Of a stretch of DNA of 64,000 bases, positions 59,807 to 64,000 are shown one piece after another. Origin of the DNA: Shinella sp. WSJ-2 (GTDB lineage: Bacteria; Pseudomonadota; Alphaproteobacteria; Rhizobiales; Rhizobiaceae). The notes beneath the pieces were generated by a model. It was given only the letters and a program-made list of their open reading frames with translations. It had not been told where the DNA came from and made no database searches. The stretch is from assembly GCF_003432075.1 (NCBI RefSeq), contig NZ_QWBU01000003.1, forward strand, positions 186,001-250,000. Reading direction: 5' to 3'. The stretch's first letter is position 1, and each line of letters starts with the position of its first letter. The position numbers and the translations under genes were made by a program.

Positions 59807-61270
59807 TCAATACGGCGCCTCTACCTTGCCCATCGACACGTAGACCGTCTTCAGCTCCGAATAGTGCTCCAGCGCCGCCAGCGAGTTTTCGCGGCCGAAG
59901 CCGGATTGCTTGGAACCGCCGAAGGGGATCTCCACGGGGCAGAGGTTGTAGGTGTTGATCCAGAGCGTGCCGGCTTCCAGCTGGTCGACGACGCGATGGG
60001 CGCGGGTGATGTCGGCCGTGAAGACGCCACCGGAGAGGCCGAATTCGGTGGCGTTGCCGCGTTCGATGACCTCGTCCTCATGATCGAAATCGAGCACGCA
60101 CATGACCGGGCCGAAGATTTCCTCGCGCGCGATGGTCATGTCGTCGGTGACATCGGCGAAGACGGTCGGCTGGATATAGGTGCCCTCAGCCGAAACGGCG
60201 TTCGGAATGCCGCCGCCGGTCAGAAGCGTCGCGCCCTCGGCCTTGCCCTTCTCGATGTAGTCCATGACCTTGTCGCGCTGCGCCTTGGAAACCATCGGGC
60301 CGAGCTGGGTCGCCTCGTCCATCGGGTCGCCGATGACGATTTTTTCCGTGCGCTCCTTCAGACGCGCCAGGAACTTCTGCTTGATGCCCTTCTGCACGAA
60401 GACGCGGGTGCCGTTCGAGCAGACCTGGCCGGTCGAATAGAAATTGCCGAGCATCGCACCGCCGATGGCGCTTTCGAGATCGGCGTCGTCGAAGACGATG
60501 AGTGGCGACTTGCCGCCGAGTTCCATCGTGACGTGCTTGAGGTCGGAGGCGGCGGCACCCGCCACCTTCTTGCCCGTCGGCACGGAGCCCGTCAGCGAGA
60601 CCTTGGCGACGTCCTTGTGGTTGACGAGCAGTGGGCCGGTCGAGCGGTCGCCCTGGATGACGTTGTAAAGACCCTTCGGCAGGCCGGCCTCGATGAGGAT
60701 TTCCGCGATCTTCAGCGCGCCGAGCGGTGTGTTTTCCGAGGGCTTGAAGACCATGGCATTGCCGCAGACCAGTGCCGGCGCGCCCTTCCAGCAGGCGATC
60801 TGCTGCGGATAGTTCCACGCGCCAATGCCCACGCAGACGCCGAGCGGCACGCGCTTGGTGAAGGCGAAATCCTGGCCGAGCGGGATATAATCGCCGTTGA
60901 GGCCGGCTGCCGCGATGCCGCCGAAGAATTCGAAGGCGTCGGCGCCCGAGGTCGGGTCGGCGACGATGGTTTCCTGGATCGGCTTGCCGGTATCGAGCGT
61001 TTCGAGTTCCGAAAGCTCGCGGTTCCTCTCGCGCATGATCTCTGCGGCGCGTTTCAGGATACGGCCGCGCGCCGTCGGGCTCATCGCGGCCCATTCCTTT
61101 TGGGCACGCTTGGCGGACGCGATCGCCTTCTCGACGATGGCGGGCGTTGCCGCATGGAGCTTGGCGATCACCTCGCCGGTGGCGGGGTAGATGCTCTCGA
61201 AGGGCGTGCCGGCTGTGTCTTCGACATACGCGCCATCGATGAAATGCGAGGCTTTGGGTTGGGCTCTCAT
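59807..61270 (-). CDS. betB: Betaine aldehyde dehydrogenase
   Basis: NAD(P)-dependent enzyme forming glycine betaine from betaine aldehyde. The 487-residue protein has the ALDH glutamate in [10 protein letters not shown] and the catalytic cysteine in [14 protein letters not shown]. It starts one base after the betC stop (TAA-G-ATG), within an SD provided by the betC end. The pathway gives an osmoprotectant and a carbon source. Confidence 0.97.
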   Translation of the reverse strand: MRAQPKASHFIDGAYVEDTAGTPFESIYPATGEVIAKLHAATPAIVEKAIASAKRAQKEWAAMSPTARGRILKRAAEIMRERNRELSELETLDTGKPIQETIVADPTSGADAFEFFGGIAAAGLNGDYIPLGQDFAFTKRVPLGVCVGIGAWNYPQQIACWKGAPALVCGNAMVFKPSENTPLGALKIAEILIEAGLPKGLYNVIQGDRSTGPLLVNHKDVAKVSLTGSVPTGKKVAGAAASDLKHVTMELGGKSPLIVFDDADLESAIGGAMLGNFYSTGQVCSNGTRVFVQKGIKQKFLARLKERTEKIVIGDPMDEATQLGPMVSKAQRDKVMDYIEKGKAEGATLLTGGGIPNAVSAEGTYIQPTVFADVTDDMTIAREEIFGPVMCVLDFDHEDEVIERGNATEFGLSGGVFTADITRAHRVVDQLEAGTLWINTYNLCPVEIPFGGSKQSGFGRENSLAALEHYSELKTVYVSMGKVEAPY

Positions 61271-61271
61271 C

Positions 61272-62801
61272 TTATTCTCCCCGCGGATAGCGTTTGGATT
61301 CCTCGAGATTGTCGAGGTTCATGTGGTTGCGCATGTAGCGTTCGGATGCCTTCTGCAGCGGCTGGTGGTCCCAGGGGTAATAGGCGCCGTTCCTCAGCGC
61401 CTCGTAGACCACCCAGCGCCGTGCCTGGCTTTCGCGCACGGCGGCGTCGAATTCGGCCATGTCCCAGCGCGCCTCGCGCATCTGCTGGAAGGCGGCGAGT
61501 GTCGCCTGAACGACCGTATCCTCCGAGAAGGCAAGGTTGTTGAGTTCGTGCGGATCGGCCTCGAGGTCGTAAAGCTGCTCGGGGTCGAGTTCGCAGTGAA
61601 TGTATTTCCACTTGCCCTCGCGGATGCCGACGAGCGGCGCATACGAGGCTTCCGCCGCATATTCCATCAGGACGGGCGAGATGCGCTCCGCGCCGTTGAT
61701 GATGGGCGCAAGGCTTTCGCCATCCGTCCAGGGCATCACCTCGTCCATGGAAATGCCGGCGAGATCGCAGAGCGTCGGCGTCACGTCGAGATTGGAGGAG
61801 GGGGCGAGGTGCAGGCCGGGCGTTACGCCGGGACCGGCGATCATCAAAGGCACACGGGCGGAGCCCTCGAAGAAGTTCATCTTGAACCACAGGCCGCGCT
61901 CGCCGAGCATGTCGCCATGGTCGGAGCAGAAGAAGATCAGCGTCTCATCCAGCATGCGCGTGCGCGTCAGCGTATCGACAAGCTCGCCGACCTTTTCGTC
62001 GAGATAGGAAATGTTGGCGAAATAGGCCTGGCGCGAACGGCGCACATGCTCGCCGCTGATGGCGAATTTGGCGTAGTCGCAGGAATGCAGGATGCGGGCG
62101 GAATGCGGATCCTGCTCCTCCAGCATGCCGACGTCGGGCAAGAGGTGCTCGCAATCCTCGTAGAGGTCCCAGAACTTGCGGCGGGCCACGTAGGGATCGT
62201 GCGGGTGGGTGAAGGAGACGGTCACGCACCAGGGGCGGCGGTATTGGTCGTCGTTCTCGCGCGAAAGCTGGTAGAGCTTCTGGTTGGCGAGGAAGGCGAC
62301 CTCGTCGTCATATTCCATCTGGTTGGTGATCTCGGCGACACCCGCGCCCGTCACCGAGCCCATATTGTGATACCACCAGTCGATGCGCTCGCCCGGCTTG
62401 CGATAATCCGGCGTCCAGCCGAAATCGGCCGGGTAGATATCGGTGGTCAGTCGTTCCTCGAAGCCGTGCAACTGGTCCGGCCCGACAAAGTGCATTTTCC
62501 CTGACAGCGCCGTGTAATAGCCGGCGCGGCGCAGGTGGTGTGCAAAGGTCGGGATGGAGGAGACATATTCCGCCGCATTGTCATAGACCCGCGTGCGGCT
62601 TGGCAATTGCCCGGCCATGAAGGACGCGCGGGCCGGCGCGCAGAGCGGCGAGGACGTGTAGTTGTTGCGGAAACGCGCCGAGCGGGCGGCGAGCGCCTTC
62701 ATATGCGGCGCATGCAGCCAGTCCGCCGGCCCATCGGGGAAAAACGTCCCGTTGAGCTGGTCGACCATGATGATCAGGATATTCGGCTTGCTGGCGGTCA
62801 C
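61272..62801 (-). CDS. betC: Choline-sulfatase
   Basis: Hydrolyses choline-O-sulfate to choline and sulfate. The 509-residue protein has the sulfatase motif [11 protein letters not shown] whose cysteine (C-x-P-x-R) is converted to formylglycine, and metal ligands in DQLNGTFF and [13 protein letters not shown]. The start is GTG 62801 with AAGGA about seven bases upstream; longer frames run into unconserved sequence. It is typical of rhizobial bet operons, absent from the E. coli type. Confidence 0.96.
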   Translation of the reverse strand: MTASKPNILIIMVDQLNGTFFPDGPADWLHAPHMKALAARSARFRNNYTSSPLCAPARASFMAGQLPSRTRVYDNAAEYVSSIPTFAHHLRRAGYYTALSGKMHFVGPDQLHGFEERLTTDIYPADFGWTPDYRKPGERIDWWYHNMGSVTGAGVAEITNQMEYDDEVAFLANQKLYQLSRENDDQYRRPWCVTVSFTHPHDPYVARRKFWDLYEDCEHLLPDVGMLEEQDPHSARILHSCDYAKFAISGEHVRRSRQAYFANISYLDEKVGELVDTLTRTRMLDETLIFFCSDHGDMLGERGLWFKMNFFEGSARVPLMIAGPGVTPGLHLAPSSNLDVTPTLCDLAGISMDEVMPWTDGESLAPIINGAERISPVLMEYAAEASYAPLVGIREGKWKYIHCELDPEQLYDLEADPHELNNLAFSEDTVVQATLAAFQQMREARWDMAEFDAAVRESQARRWVVYEALRNGAYYPWDHQPLQKASERYMRNHMNLDNLEESKRYPRGE

Positions 62802-62830
62802 GGACAGGTCCTTGAAAAAGAAATTCGGAT

Positions 62831-63466
62831 TTAACGTTTCTCTGTGACGGGTGCTCGCCGGCCCGCGTCGGGTAAAGCAGCACCCGCGACAGCGGCAAGC
62901 TGCGCATCCACATAACTCTCGGTCAGCGCAATCGACGATTCGATGCTGACGGGCGCCGAGCGCAACCCTTGCCGCAGATAGAGCCCGTCGATCATGGCGG
63001 CGGCGCCATCGGCGATCTGCGCGGCGTTCTCGGCCGGGCAAAGCTGCTTGAGACTGGAGAGCAGGCTGGAATTCAGCCGTCGCGCATAGACGACGAGCAG
63101 CCGGCGCACCGACTCGGAGCGCTGCGCCTCGGAATAGAAGGCAAGCCAGGCCGCCACTGTCTCGGGCGCGAACTGATGCGCCTGGAAATTCACGCGGATC
63201 ACTGCTGAAAGCCGCTCCCGCGGCGTCGTCGCTTCCCGGAGTGCTGCGACCGCATCGGCCCGCAGCTGGCGCAGCAGGCTGCGGATCGTCTCGATGACGA
63301 GCTGTTCCTTGGAGCCGAAATAATGATGGGCAAGCGCCGGAGATACGCCGGCATGCCGGGCGATCTCCGACATGGTCACGGTCAGCGAGCCGTGATCGCC
63401 GACCGCCCTCAGCGTCGCGTCTACCAGCGCCTTGCGGCGCACCGGCTCCATCCCAACCTTCGGCAT
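62831..63466 (-). CDS. betI: TetR-family choline-responsive repressor
   Basis: A 211-residue TetR regulator. The HTH is MSEIARHAGVSPALAHHYFGSKEQLV, and the start reads MPKVGMEPVRRKALVDATL, the BetI family type. It represses the bet genes until choline is present. ATG 63466 follows AAGGGGA. It is the first gene of betICBA, and a palindrome (63501-63514) just upstream is a likely site for autoregulation. Confidence 0.95.
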   Translation of the reverse strand: MPKVGMEPVRRKALVDATLRAVGDHGSLTVTMSEIARHAGVSPALAHHYFGSKEQLVIETIRSLLRQLRADAVAALREATTPRERLSAVIRVNFQAHQFAPETVAAWLAFYSEAQRSESVRRLLVVYARRLNSSLLSSLKQLCPAENAAQIADGAAAMIDGLYLRQGLRSAPVSIESSIALTESYVDAQLAAVAGAALPDAGRRAPVTEKR

Positions 63467-63500
63467 ACTGTTCCCCTTATTATCGTCAAAGGTATTTTTA

Positions 63501-63514
63501 ATTGATCGATCAAT
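63501..63514. promoter_or_regulatory. BetI-like operator palindrome
   Basis: ATTGATCGATCAAT is a perfect 14-bp palindrome, inside AT-rich DNA 35-48 bases upstream of the betI start. An additional ATTGATTG-like copy overlaps it. Its symmetry and place suit BetI control. Confidence 0.6.
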
Positions 63515-63617
63515 CAATAAAAATTTTCGATGCCGGCAATGGTTCAATCAGATGTCGCAATGGCGTGTTCTTTCGTGTTAGGCTGGTTTTGTTTTCATTC
63601 AATTTTCGAGGTGCGTC

Positions 63618-64000
63618 ATGGTCCTCTCTCCCGGAATGAACCCACTCTCCGACGTCCGCGCCAAATGGGGCTGGTTTGTTGCCCTTGGTGTCGTGCTGCT
63701 CCTGTTCGGCGGCATCGCGGCAGCCAATCTCTTCATCGCGACGGTCGCCTCGGTCTATTATGTCGGCATGCTGATGATCGTTGGCGGGGCCGTGCATCTC
63801 GCCCATGCCTTCCAGGTCAAGGCCTGGCGGGAGACGATCGCCTGGGCGCTGAGCGCGCTGCTTTATCTGGCAGCCGGCGTGCTCGCCTTCGTCAATCCGG
63901 TGTTGACCTCCGCCGTTCTGACCCTGCTGATGGCCGCAGCCTTGCTCGTCGCCGGCATCTTCCGCATTTTCGCGGCCTGGCGTGTCCGCCCGGAAAAGGG
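63618..64000 (+). CDS. HdeD-like membrane protein (3' end outside window)
   Basis: The frame runs off the right edge, so at least 127 residues are seen. It has four to five closely spaced hydrophobic helices with WFVALGVVLLLFGGIAA, YYVGMLMIVGGAVHL and WALSALLYLAAGVLAFVNP, the pattern of the HdeD/DUF308 family. GAGGTG precedes ATG 63618. It is divergent from betI. HdeD is an acid-resistance-related protein in E. coli; the role here is not known. Confidence 0.85.
   Translation, partial: MVLSPGMNPLSDVRAKWGWFVALGVVLLLFGGIAAANLFIATVASVYYVGMLMIVGGAVHLAHAFQVKAWRETIAWALSALLYLAAGVLAFVNPVLTSAVLTLLMAAALLVAGIFRIFAAWRVRPEK

Overview
The window is a high-GC alphaproteobacterial chromosome segment, most likely from Rhizobiaceae (Rhizobium, Sinorhizobium or Shinella type). 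Pointers are the order coxIII-DUF983-surf1-(DUF1304)-ispH-thrB-rnhA, a CcrM GANTC methyltransferase, a mutY-DUF721-dsbA-smc-ppdK run, a pccB-pccA-mcm-mce cluster with a divergent ScfR/PccR regulator, a cysH-cysD-cysN operon of APS-reductase type, and a betI-betC-betB-betA choline-sulfate operon. I see no insertion sequence, prophage, rRNA operon or CRISPR array. There are two tRNA genes (Gln-TTG and Pro-CGG).

Layout. 1-5000: end of the cytochrome oxidase cluster (COX3, DUF983, SURF1), then isoprenoid (IspH), threonine (APH-type ThrB) and RNase HI genes. 5000-13000: stress and envelope genes (YciI-like, 1-Cys peroxiredoxin, DsbD-alpha-like protein, YqgE, CsbD, a zinc metallopeptidase-like protein), a large membrane GGDEF-EAL protein and a GNAT enzyme. 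13000-20000: DUF1127, an M16 peptidase, ThrC, a lipoprotein, a HAD phosphatase and a first RTX protein. 20000-25000: an ArsR/NIPSNAP/ABM module, a VWA protein and CcrM. 25000-35000: HAD, MutY, DUF721, a DsbA-like lipoprotein, SMC, a 48-residue membrane protein and PPDK. 35000-40500: small hypotheticals, DUF1499, a beta-lactamase-fold hydrolase with a cupin, tRNA-Gln, a DMSP-lyase-like cupin, a methyltransferase and a lipoprotein. 40500-48200: propionyl-CoA to succinyl-CoA pathway with its regulator. 48200-53000: tRNA-Pro, MgtC, a PrsD/PrsE-type type I exporter and a 25-residue membrane peptide. 53000-57700: cysHDN and a second RTX protein. 57700-64000: betICBA and a truncated HdeD-like gene.

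How the parts work together. The exporter pair (49215-52278) is the likely route for the two leaderless RTX proteins (18261-19724 and 56599-57717). The second is the most unusual gene here: its first ~150 residues resemble the secreted haemophore HasA and are joined to RTX repeats. Its upstream region carries two perfect 10-bp inverted repeats that are interleaved (A-B-A'-B') rather than nested. Propionyl-CoA carboxylase, methylmalonyl-CoA epimerase and mutase form one complete route under a divergent regulator whose start codon abuts TTGCAAA-type sites. The bet operon converts choline-O-sulfate to glycine betaine behind a clear BetI-like palindrome. Two GGAAC-N16-CGTT elements, upstream of csbD and mgtC, suggest general-stress (EcfG-type) control.

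Many starts were moved from the longest reading frame to an internal ATG, GTG or TTG with a Shine-Dalgarno sequence; each case is stated. Functions come from recognised motifs and remembered family features, with no database search.
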